This document shows, piece by piece, positions 43,094 through 50,775 of a DNA stretch of 64,000 bases. Numbering within the stretch: position 1 is the first letter of the stretch; each line of letters opens with the position of its first letter. The notes below the pieces were generated by a model. It ran no database searches. It was not told the DNA's origin and worked only from the letters and a program-made list of their open reading frames with translations. Source of the DNA: Rhodothermales bacterium. GTDB taxonomy: Bacteria > Bacteroidota > Rhodothermia > Rhodothermales > JANQRZ01. The translations under genes and the position numbers were made by a program. The stretch is from assembly GCA_028284265.1 (NCBI GenBank), contig JANQRZ010000024.1, forward strand, positions 128,132 through 192,131, given 5' to 3'.

Positions 43094-44623
43094 ATGTCTC
43101 GACTGACTCGTCTTTTCTACCTTCTCGCCTGCGGCCTGCTCATCGTCTCGCTCGTCCGTCCAGCTGCCGCCCAGGGGGGCACCGTCTTCGGTTGGGCACC
43201 AGCAGACACGCTCCGCGCCGACTTCGAGGCTCCGCCGGTTCGCTCGGTGCGGACAGTGCGCGAGCCGCGCCGGTCAGCAGCGAGTGCCACGTTCGAGGTC
43301 CAGTATGTCGAGCCGTTTCCCGCCGAGGCGCGGGCTGCGTTCCAGCTTGCGGTGGATATCTGGAGCGAGCGCATCGAGTCGGCGGTGCCCATCGTCATCC
43401 GGGCCGAGTGGGAGCCTGCAGCCGAAGCGGACATTCTCGGTACGGCATCGCCTCGCGTGATCGCCAACTTTGCGGGGGTGCCACCCGACCTGCGCGACAC
43501 GTGGTTTGCTTCGGCGCTCGCGGATGCACGCGCCGGACAAGATGTAGACCCCGGCAACCCCGACATTAGCGCCAGCTTCAACAGCACTTTTCCGAGTTGG
43601 TACTTCGGCCTTGACGCCAACCCGCCCAGTGGAGAGTTCGATCTCGTCACCGTCATCCTTCATGAGCTAGGGCACGGGCTGGGGTTCATTGGCTCGATGA
43701 CGGTCGAGGGCGAGGTCGGAAGCTGGGGGATTGGGAGCCAAGGTTATCCCGTGATCTACGACCGCTTCGCCGAGCGTGGCGACGGTACGCCGCTTCTAGA
43801 CCTCAATAATTTCTCCGTGCCGCTTGCCGATGCTCTCGTGAGCGGCTCCATTTTCTTCAACGGCTCCACGGCGCAGGCGCAGGGGGGCGGGCGGCCAGAG
43901 ATTTACGCTCCTGCCGCATGGCAGCCGGGGTCGTCATTCTCGCACCTCGATGAGCAGGCGTATGCCGCGGGCACGCTCAACGGACTTATGACGCCGCGCT
44001 TCAGTCGGGGCGAGGCTATCCATGACCCCGGCCCGATCATGTGCGGCGCGCTCCGCGACATGGGTTGGAATCTCAGCGCTGCGTGCGAAGCCATTGCCTT
44101 CTCGGCGGGAGTGGACGGGCGTGACGTGATCCTGACGTTTTTCCTACCAGACGACTCCGGGTTTGTCTCCGGCGTCATGGAGCGCGAGGAAGACGGTGTC
44201 TTTCAGCCGGTAAACGTGACGTTCCCGACACTCGACCCTGTGGCAGCGGGCACCTACACCGTCCGCATTGGGGAGCTTGGTCCGGGGACGTACACCTTTC
44301 GACTTCGTCTCCAGAACACAGACGGCACGGAGTTCGTCATCGACGCTGCTCCAGTGCAGGTCTTCGGTGCGGCCAACGCGCTTGATGTATTCCCCAATCC
44401 GATGATCGGGGACGCGACGGTTCGGGTAGATGTCCGCGAGGTGCAGGACGTGAGTGTCCGGGTCTATGACGCGCGCGGGCGGCTCGTCGCCACACTGCTA
44501 GAAGACACGCAGGGACCGGCGACTGCGACACTCAACGGGCGAGGCCTCGCCGCCGGAGTGTACTTCGTCCGTGTCGAAGGCGAGAGCTTCAGCGAGACGA
44601 AGGCCGTCACGATCCTGCGCTAG
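43094..44623 (+). CDS. secreted zinc metalloprotease with type IX sorting domain
   Basis: 509 residues. Signal peptide (LLACGLLIVSLVRPAAAQ), then a zincin domain with HELGHGLGFIGS (H190, E191, H194), and about residues 430-509 a type IX type A sorting domain (LDVFPNPMIGDATVRV, VYDARGRLVATLLED, LAAGVYFVRVEGESF). It should be exported by the PorU/PorV system encoded upstream. The third metal ligand is not assigned; SFSHLDEQAY near residue 285 is one candidate. Converges with the kelch-like gene with a 7-bp gap. Confidence 0.9.
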   Translation: MSRLTRLFYLLACGLLIVSLVRPAAAQGGTVFGWAPADTLRADFEAPPVRSVRTVREPRRSAASATFEVQYVEPFPAEARAAFQLAVDIWSERIESAVPIVIRAEWEPAAEADILGTASPRVIANFAGVPPDLRDTWFASALADARAGQDVDPGNPDISASFNSTFPSWYFGLDANPPSGEFDLVTVILHELGHGLGFIGSMTVEGEVGSWGIGSQGYPVIYDRFAERGDGTPLLDLNNFSVPLADALVSGSIFFNGSTAQAQGGGRPEIYAPAAWQPGSSFSHLDEQAYAAGTLNGLMTPRFSRGEAIHDPGPIMCGALRDMGWNLSAACEAIAFSAGVDGRDVILTFFLPDDSGFVSGVMEREEDGVFQPVNVTFPTLDPVAAGTYTVRIGELGPGTYTFRLRLQNTDGTEFVIDAAPVQVFGAANALDVFPNPMIGDATVRVDVREVQDVSVRVYDARGRLVATLLEDTQGPATATLNGRGLAAGVYFVRVEGESFSETKAVTILR

Positions 44624-44630
44624 CAGTTAA

Positions 44631-46265
44631 CTACTGCACGCGCACAAGCGATTGGGTAGCGCTCAGACCATCGCCGTGTACCCGGACGACGTAGACGCCC
44701 GCCGGAAGGTCTTCGCCTCGAAGCGTAAATGTGTGGCGCTGGTTGGCCGCGAGCGGCCCCTCGTGCAGTTGCGCCACCCGGCGACCGAGTACGTCGAACA
44801 CATCGACAGCCACGGACGCTGCCCGGTCGAGCACGAGGGCCACCGTCGCGTCTGTGCGGAACGGGTTGGGGTAGGGCGCTTCGAGGTCGACCGTGACAGG
44901 GGTGTTCGACGGCTCAGTGGACGGCAGGAAGGTCGAGGTGAGGTAGACCGCAAAGACACGGTCGCTCGCGCTCGTCTCCGTCGTGACGGCTCCCATCCAG
45001 CCGGGGTTCAGCGTGATGGACTCGATGCCGCCGACGATGTAGCCCATGAGGGTGCGGCCCTCTAGTTCGCGCAGTGGGACAATGCCGAGCGACGAAGCGG
45101 CAACATCGGCAGGAATCAGCACGGCGTTTGAGCCGAGGAGGCCCGGCATCTGGGTCGTCATCACGGTTTCGTAGCTCGCGCCATTCTCAACGATCTCGTG
45201 CGTCAAGGTGACGATGTCGTCTGTGAACGGGATGAGTTGGTCCTCGACGACCTCGCCCGCATCCTCATCGTAATAGAACTGTGCGATGCCCCCGAAGAAC
45301 ACCGTGTGCATCGTGCTGGTCACGGTATCAAAGAGTGGCAGGGCCGGTGCCGTGTAATGCGCGAATTGCTGCTCGAACGAGCTTTCGGCATAGGTCGGGG
45401 TGACCTCGGACGGCATGAAATAAACCTGCGTGCGGTGGGGAAGCGGCGGGCCGGGCTGGAAAACGCCGCCGTACATCCCGTAGCCCTCGATGAGGTCGTC
45501 GCCCTCGCGGAGATACGTGGGGGCCACCGTCAGGTCGCGGCGATGGAGAATCTCTTCATCGGTGAGCCGGTAGCGTTCGTCGATCTCTAGGGTCCCGCCT
45601 GAATCGGTGATGGCAGCAGCAAATATCTCCTGTGTGTAGGTCTGCGTGAAGTTGCCGTTGCTGCCGGGGCTGTACTCGCCGTCGAAGCGATGACCGCCAA
45701 AGAGGAGGTACTCACCGTCGATCTCGCGCAGTTCCCCGCCGGTTACGGCGAGGCGCTCGTCTTCCGTCTGGCGGATATGAGGCGCTAGGAGGCCGCCGTC
45801 CGTCACGGCTTCGATCATGCCGGGTACGTCAATCGCCGTCAGCGTCGGGAATGTGATCTTCTCGCTCGTTGCTGAGTCCGTGCCGTAGCCGCCGACGATG
45901 TAGAGCGTCTCGCCGTCTTGGTGGTACTGCGCGTTGGTCACCTTCAGCGGATCGGCTATCGCAGCGTCCAGTTCATCGAGCGAGCGCGACCACACCTGGT
46001 CGGCGGTGAGATCCACCACCCAGACCGCGTCGTTGGCCTGCTCGGCGGAGAATGCGCCGGACTCAACGACTTGGTGGAGGCCATCCACGCGGCCCGTGAT
46101 GAACAGCCACTTTCCGTCGTGCTCGGCCCACGCAAAGGAATGGAGGCCCGGCATATCGGTCACATCCAACTCGACGAGTTCGACGAAGAACGGGAGGTCA
46201 TCGGGGTTTTGCGCCGCCACAGGGACGGCGGCGAGCACAGCGAGGAGCAAAAGCAGGAGACGCAT
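44631..46265 (-). CDS. kelch/beta-propeller-like protein with type IX sorting domain
   Basis: 544 residues. Signal peptide MRLLLLLLAVLAAVPVAAQ, then repeated glycine-pair beta strands like kelch blades (WLFITGRVDGLHQVV, TLYIVGGYGTDSAT, EYLLFGGHRFDGEY) and a C-terminal type IX type A domain (EAPYPNPFRTDATVALVL, VFDVLGRRVAQLHEG, LPAGVYVVRVHGDGL). A second predicted cargo near porU/porV, on the opposite strand. Ligand and role unknown. Confidence 0.85.
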   Translation of the reverse strand: MRLLLLLLAVLAAVPVAAQNPDDLPFFVELVELDVTDMPGLHSFAWAEHDGKWLFITGRVDGLHQVVESGAFSAEQANDAVWVVDLTADQVWSRSLDELDAAIADPLKVTNAQYHQDGETLYIVGGYGTDSATSEKITFPTLTAIDVPGMIEAVTDGGLLAPHIRQTEDERLAVTGGELREIDGEYLLFGGHRFDGEYSPGSNGNFTQTYTQEIFAAAITDSGGTLEIDERYRLTDEEILHRRDLTVAPTYLREGDDLIEGYGMYGGVFQPGPPLPHRTQVYFMPSEVTPTYAESSFEQQFAHYTAPALPLFDTVTSTMHTVFFGGIAQFYYDEDAGEVVEDQLIPFTDDIVTLTHEIVENGASYETVMTTQMPGLLGSNAVLIPADVAASSLGIVPLRELEGRTLMGYIVGGIESITLNPGWMGAVTTETSASDRVFAVYLTSTFLPSTEPSNTPVTVDLEAPYPNPFRTDATVALVLDRAASVAVDVFDVLGRRVAQLHEGPLAANQRHTFTLRGEDLPAGVYVVRVHGDGLSATQSLVRVQ

Positions 46266-46344
46266 TGGGGGACAGGTTAGATAGACGCTGGTTCCCCGAT
46301 GCTACGCCTAGATGTCGCGCTCGTCAACCGAAAAGCGCGTGTAT

Positions 46345-47610
46345 TCAGGCGGCTTGACCCTTGCGGCGGGCGTAGGCGGTCTCGGCAAGCGTAGCCAAGA
46401 GCGTTCGGTCGATGTCGGTCAGCGGAACCCCCCGGCGTTCCATAACAGCCTCGGCCACGCGCAGCGCTTTCTCCAGCCGGTAGTCCACAAAACCGTCGGC
46501 ACCGCCCCATGAGAAGTCCGGAACATAGCGCGGCGGAAAGCCGCCACCGTAGAGGTTGCAGAAGACACCGACCACCGTGCCGGTGTTGAACATCGTGTTG
46601 ATCGAGCACTTCGAGTGATCGCCCATCACGAGGCCGAGCCGTCCTCGCTCCGTGCCGACAAAGGCTTCGGCGACGCAGTCCCACATATTCACATCGCCGT
46701 AGTCATTCTTGAGGTTCGACGTATTGGTGTCCGCGCCGAGGTTGCACCAGCGGCCGATGTAGGAGTTGCCCATGTACCCATCATGGACCTTGTTCGAGTA
46801 GGACTGGACGATGCTCGCCTTGACCTCGCCGCCGAGTTCGGCGTGGGGACCAGCGGCGAGTCCGTCCACGCGCGCACCTGCGCGCAGCTTGGCGTTCGGC
46901 CCGAGGTAGAGGGGACCAAAGACGATGGCTCCTTCGCCAATGGCTGCACCTTTGGCGAGATAGATCGGGCCACCCTCAGCGTTGAGGATGGCACCGGGGC
47001 GGACGCTGGCACCGGGGGCGAAGTACATGTTGTCCGGCTCCAGCAGGATGGCGCTCTTGTGAACCGCAGCGCCATCGTGTCCTCGGTGTCCGAGCGTCGC
47101 AACGTCATCCGCGATGCGCTCCCGCACATCGTCGAGCAGGTGCCAGAGGCGGTCGATGAATGTAGCTCCTTCTACCTGTTCCTCTTGCAATCCCTCGAAC
47201 TGGGGCGGCCCGATGGCATCCGTTGCAAGCAGATCCATCGGTGGGTTCGGGTGCCAGGCCGCGACGATGGTGTCGCCCTGACGGAACATGCGGCCTGCTT
47301 CGCTAGGGGAGGCCGCTGCACGTATCCGGTCCAGCAGGTCACCAGGCTGGGTGAGCCACCGCTGGTTGACGAAGAGCACGCCGTTGTGGTCGTCGGGCAG
47401 TGAGTTGACGAGGGCAGTCGGATGGTCTTGTGCTGTCACACCTGCCACGAGCGAGCGCGTGTGGAAGACGAGGCCGTCGTGTGGAAGGGCGCGCCGCTGG
47501 CGTTCGGCGAGGGTCTGGATGCCGATGCGAAGGTCGCCTACCGCACGGGTAGACGCGAGCGGTGCGAGGTGGTGGACAGTAGCGTCTTCGAACAGACAGA
47601 GGTGGGACAT
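46345..47610 (-). CDS. GlmU-like protein (sugar-1-phosphate nucleotidylyltransferase-like with left-handed beta-helix)
   Basis: 421 residues. N-terminal half is a degenerate nucleotidyltransferase-like part (LCLFEDATVHHLAPLASTRAVGDLRIG, the Bacteroidota GlmU-like form without the classical GXGTRM loop), C-terminal half (from about 205) a hexapeptide-repeat left-handed beta-helix (VRPGAILNAEGGPIYLAKG, VGTERGRLGLVMGDHSKCSINT). Matches the short GlmU family in Bacteroidota annotated as UDP-GlcNAc diphosphorylase/acetyltransferase. ATG 47610 chosen over GTG 47616. Confidence 0.85.
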   Translation of the reverse strand: MSHLCLFEDATVHHLAPLASTRAVGDLRIGIQTLAERQRRALPHDGLVFHTRSLVAGVTAQDHPTALVNSLPDDHNGVLFVNQRWLTQPGDLLDRIRAAASPSEAGRMFRQGDTIVAAWHPNPPMDLLATDAIGPPQFEGLQEEQVEGATFIDRLWHLLDDVRERIADDVATLGHRGHDGAAVHKSAILLEPDNMYFAPGASVRPGAILNAEGGPIYLAKGAAIGEGAIVFGPLYLGPNAKLRAGARVDGLAAGPHAELGGEVKASIVQSYSNKVHDGYMGNSYIGRWCNLGADTNTSNLKNDYGDVNMWDCVAEAFVGTERGRLGLVMGDHSKCSINTMFNTGTVVGVFCNLYGGGFPPRYVPDFSWGGADGFVDYRLEKALRVAEAVMERRGVPLTDIDRTLLATLAETAYARRKGQAA

Positions 47611-47794
47611 GGACACGCGGTGGTCGGGAGGGGCAGCCGGAAAACTACGCCACTCGGTACTTGTTCGGCACCGCTGGGTACGGCTGGCTTGGGTATCGTC
47701 GGCTCACAGAAAAATAGAAAGGCTTCGTGCGAACGACCATGCGAGGATGGCGTATACCCCCCTCGCCTCTTTCCCTCTCTAGCCTGCCGCAGCC

Positions 47795-48460
47795 ATGAAG
47801 TTTTTCATCGACACCGCTGACCTCGACGAAATCCGCGAGGCCGCCGACATGGGCGTTCTCGATGGCGTCACCACCAACCCGTCCCTCGCCATGAAGGCCG
47901 GAGCCTCAAATTTCGAGGAGCACATCTACAAAATCTGCGAACTCGCCGACGATGTCTCCGCCGAGGTCGTCTCCACCGAGTACGATGCGATGGTAGCGGA
48001 GGGCCGCAAGCTTGCCCAGATTCACGAGCACGTCACCGTCAAGGTGCCGATGATCCGCGAAGGTGTCAAGGCCATCGAGACACTCTCCAACGAGGGCATC
48101 CGTATCAACTGCACGCTCATCTTCTCGCCGACGCAGGCACTCGTCGCAGCCAAAGCCGGGGCCACCTACGTCAGCCCGTTCATCGGGCGGCTCGATGACA
48201 TCTCCTCGAATGGGATGGATCTCATCGCGTCGATCCGTACCATCTTCGACAACTACGCCTACGACACCCAGATCCTCGCTGCGAGCATTCGTCACCCGAT
48301 GCACGTCGTCGAGGCCGCCGAACTCGGTGCCGATGTGGCGACGATGCCGTTCGACACGCTTGACAAGCTCATCAAGCACCCGCTGACCGACCGTGGTTTG
48401 GAAAAATTCCTGGCGGACTGGGACAAGCTGCAGGAGCAGAAGGCAGGACAGCCAGCCTAG
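47795..48460 (+). CDS. transaldolase / fructose-6-phosphate aldolase (TalC/MipB type)
   Basis: 221 residues, short TalC-type fold. Schiff-base K83 lies in [65 protein letters not shown] and [21 protein letters not shown] are family landmarks. Acts in the non-oxidative pentose phosphate pathway or as a fructose-6-phosphate aldolase; the distinction needs assay. A modest hairpin follows the stop. Confidence 0.95.
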   Translation: MKFFIDTADLDEIREAADMGVLDGVTTNPSLAMKAGASNFEEHIYKICELADDVSAEVVSTEYDAMVAEGRKLAQIHEHVTVKVPMIREGVKAIETLSNEGIRINCTLIFSPTQALVAAKAGATYVSPFIGRLDDISSNGMDLIASIRTIFDNYAYDTQILAASIRHPMHVVEAAELGADVATMPFDTLDKLIKHPLTDRGLEKFLADWDKLQEQKAGQPA

Positions 48461-48477
48461 GCTATCGCTTGCTGGAC

Positions 48478-48512
48478 GAGGGGAACTCGCGGTTGCTCGG
48501 GTTCCCTTCTTG
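48478..48512 (+). terminator. probable terminator after the transaldolase gene
   Basis: GAGGGGAAC (48478-48486) pairs with GTTCCCTTC (48501-48509), one mismatch, followed by TTG. A 14-base loop with TCG repeats at its ends can extend the stem. Confidence 0.6.
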
Positions 48513-48667
48513 ATGTGGCACGCTACCAGTCGCCATGATTCGGTAAGAAATCGTTCCACTGTGCTGTGAAGATTGGGGAAGGCTGACGAGGACGGGTCAG
48601 GGGAAAGAACTTGCGGCTGCCGCAAGGATTCAAGCGGGCTGATCTCATAGACCGAACGACGTAGACG

Positions 48668-50065
48668 ATGCACTACCTCGCGCTGGGGAGCACGGACGAC
48701 ATTGGAGCGAGCTGTCACTACCTCAATCTCGCAGGCACCGGCCTCATCCTAGACGCAGGCGTAGACCCCGAGACCGACGGCGTCGAAAGTCTGCCCGAAC
48801 TGAGCCTGATCCACGACCGGATGGGTCGCCCGGTGGACCACGTCCTCGTCACGCACGCCCACCACGACCACCTCGGTGCGCTGCCGGTGCTGGTTCAGCA
48901 GTTCCCGAACGTCGGCGTTCATATGACCAAGCCGACGCAGATGCTGGCCGAGGTGCTGCTTCCGTCGTCGGCTCGGTTGCAGCGCCGCCGCCTGATGGAA
49001 GGCTCGACGACCGCGCGCCCGCTTTTTGATGCCGACACCGTGGAAGCGCTCGGCTATCTCTACGAAGGCCACAACCTCGACGCGAAGTTTGACCTGACGG
49101 GGGCGAGGGGCGAGGGCGAAGTGACAGGCCAGTTCTACCATGCCGGGCACGTCCTTGGCGCGGCGGGTGTTTTCCTCGAAGTGCAGGAAGCGGGGCAGCG
49201 CCGCCGCATCTTTTACACGAGCGACACCCACCTTCGCTCGCAGACCATCATCCCCGGTGGTGAGTACCCGGAAGACCCCATCGATCTGCTCCTACTGGAG
49301 TCCACGCTAGGGTCCGATGAAGAGGCCGAGCAGACGACCCGCCGTGAGCAGGAGAAGCTCTTCGGCGAGGCCATCGCCCGGGCGCTCGAACGCGGCGGTA
49401 CGGTGCTCGTCCCAGTCTTCGCGCTCGGTCGGGCACAGGAAATCCTCGCCCTCATCGACCGCTATAAGCAGCGCCGTATCATCCCCGATGAAACGCCCGT
49501 CTACACGAACGGCCAGATGCGCGCCGTTGCCGACCTCTACGACCGCACCCGTCTCGCCTCGCCCCGACTGAACCCCGACTTCGAGGTGTTCGGCGTCGAC
49601 CAACAGCGCTTCCCGCGCAGCGACGCCCGCGCCCGGCAGGCCCTCAGCAAGCCGAGTATCCACGTCACCTCCAGCGGGATGCTCTTCGAGCGCACCCTCT
49701 CGAACAAACTCGCCCAGCAGCTTGTCGAGGACGAGCGGCACGGCATCTTCTTCGTCGGTTTCTCCAAGGAAGGCTCGCCCGGCGACCGTCTTCAACGGGC
49801 TGCCGCCGAAGGCACCGAGGTTATCCTCGATGCGACGAACGGGCAAGAGGCGCAGCCCGTCCGCGCCGAGGTGGCCCGGTTCCGGTTCAGTGGGCACTCG
49901 CATCGGCAGGACCTCGTCGAACTCGTCGGCAAGCTTCGTCCGAAGAAGGTGGTGCTCGTCCACGGTGAGACCGAGGCGAAGCAGTGGATGCGCGACACGA
50001 TTCAGCGGCTCTATCCCGGCACGGAAGTGATCCTCCCGAAGCAGGGCGTCGAGATCGAACTGTAG
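48668..50065 (+). CDS. beta-CASP family ribonuclease-like protein (CPSF73/YSH1-like)
   Basis: 465 residues. MBL part with VTHAHHDHLGALP (H63, H65, D67, H68), GHVLGAAGVFLEVQ, YTSDTHLRS; the beta-CASP part with VPVFALGRAQEIL, VYTNGQMRAVADLY, HVTSSGMLFERT and GHSHRQDLVELVGKLRPKKVVLVHGE. These proteins process or degrade RNA from the 5' end or as endonucleases. The KH domain of archaeal CPSF is absent. Length is normal for bacterial members. Start ATG 48668. Confidence 0.9.
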   Translation: MHYLALGSTDDIGASCHYLNLAGTGLILDAGVDPETDGVESLPELSLIHDRMGRPVDHVLVTHAHHDHLGALPVLVQQFPNVGVHMTKPTQMLAEVLLPSSARLQRRRLMEGSTTARPLFDADTVEALGYLYEGHNLDAKFDLTGARGEGEVTGQFYHAGHVLGAAGVFLEVQEAGQRRRIFYTSDTHLRSQTIIPGGEYPEDPIDLLLLESTLGSDEEAEQTTRREQEKLFGEAIARALERGGTVLVPVFALGRAQEILALIDRYKQRRIIPDETPVYTNGQMRAVADLYDRTRLASPRLNPDFEVFGVDQQRFPRSDARARQALSKPSIHVTSSGMLFERTLSNKLAQQLVEDERHGIFFVGFSKEGSPGDRLQRAAAEGTEVILDATNGQEAQPVRAEVARFRFSGHSHRQDLVELVGKLRPKKVVLVHGETEAKQWMRDTIQRLYPGTEVILPKQGVEIEL

Positions 50066-50102
50066 GTTTGGGCAGGTCTAGCCGATTTTGTATTCGGCAC
50101 CC

Positions 50103-50183
50103 GTAGGGGCAGACTCCGGTGTATGCTCTTGGTCGAAGAGACCACCAACCTCAAACAGGGCGAACACGTAGGTTCGCCCCTAC
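50103..50183. repeat. 81-bp palindromic element with 8-bp terminal inverted repeats
   Basis: Ends are GTAGGGGC (50103-50110) and GCCCCTAC (50176-50183). Inside, GGGCGAAC (50158-50165) and GTTCGCCC (50172-50179) form a hairpin with the loop ACGTAG. Edge sequence and hairpin style match the shorter palindrome at 6558-6585, so both may belong to one dispersed repeat family (MITE- or REP-like). It lies just before the DUF3267 gene and would be inside its reading frame if the earlier ATG at 50123 were used, so I use 50192. Confidence 0.75.
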
Positions 50184-50191
50184 CTGTTTCG

Positions 50192-50767
50192 ATGGAACCG
50201 CAAGAAATCGAAGGCACCGAAGACCGGACGGCGACGGTTGCCGCGGCGAATGCCTATGCGCTTGCCTTTGTGCTACCCGCCCTCGTGGCGCTCGTGGCGG
50301 CCTATGCGCTGATCTGGGGATGGTCCGCGCTCGGCGATGGGTTCAACGCACTCATCTATCCGTTCTGGCGGTTCCTCCTGATCTTCGTCGCGGGCATCGT
50401 CGTCCACGAGGCGCTGCACGGCATCGCATGGCGGCTCACGGCAGCCCCGAAAGGAACCATCAGCTTCGGGTTTCAGGTCAAGACGCTGACGCCTTACGCC
50501 CACTGCTCGGCGGCACTTCCGGCGCGGGCGTACCGCATCGGGGCCGCGACACCGGGCGTCATGCTCGGCCTCGTCCCGGCGCTCGTCGGGCTGGGGTTCG
50601 AGATGGGGGCGACGTTCTGGTTCGGGACGTTCTTCACGCTCGCCGCGGGCGGCGATGCGCTCATCCTGTGGCTCTTGCGCGGCGTACCGAGTGACCATCT
50701 CGTGAAAGATCATCCGTCGCTGCCCGGCTGCTTGCTTTTGCCGGTCGGCACCGAACGCGCGGCTTAA
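50192..50767 (+). CDS. DUF3267-like membrane metalloprotease-like protein
   Basis: 191 residues, four membrane helices. Helix 2 holds an HExxH site, VVHEALHGIAW (H72, E73, H76), as in DUF3267 and other site-2-like families; a further ALPARAYRIGAATPGVMLG follows. If active it would cut a membrane or exported substrate; no substrate is evident. The next gene starts 8 bp after its stop, so the two are in one unit, though no function links them. Confidence 0.8.
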   Translation: MEPQEIEGTEDRTATVAAANAYALAFVLPALVALVAAYALIWGWSALGDGFNALIYPFWRFLLIFVAGIVVHEALHGIAWRLTAAPKGTISFGFQVKTLTPYAHCSAALPARAYRIGAATPGVMLGLVPALVGLGFEMGATFWFGTFFTLAAGGDALILWLLRGVPSDHLVKDHPSLPGCLLLPVGTERAA

Positions 50768-50775
50768 CTTTGGGC

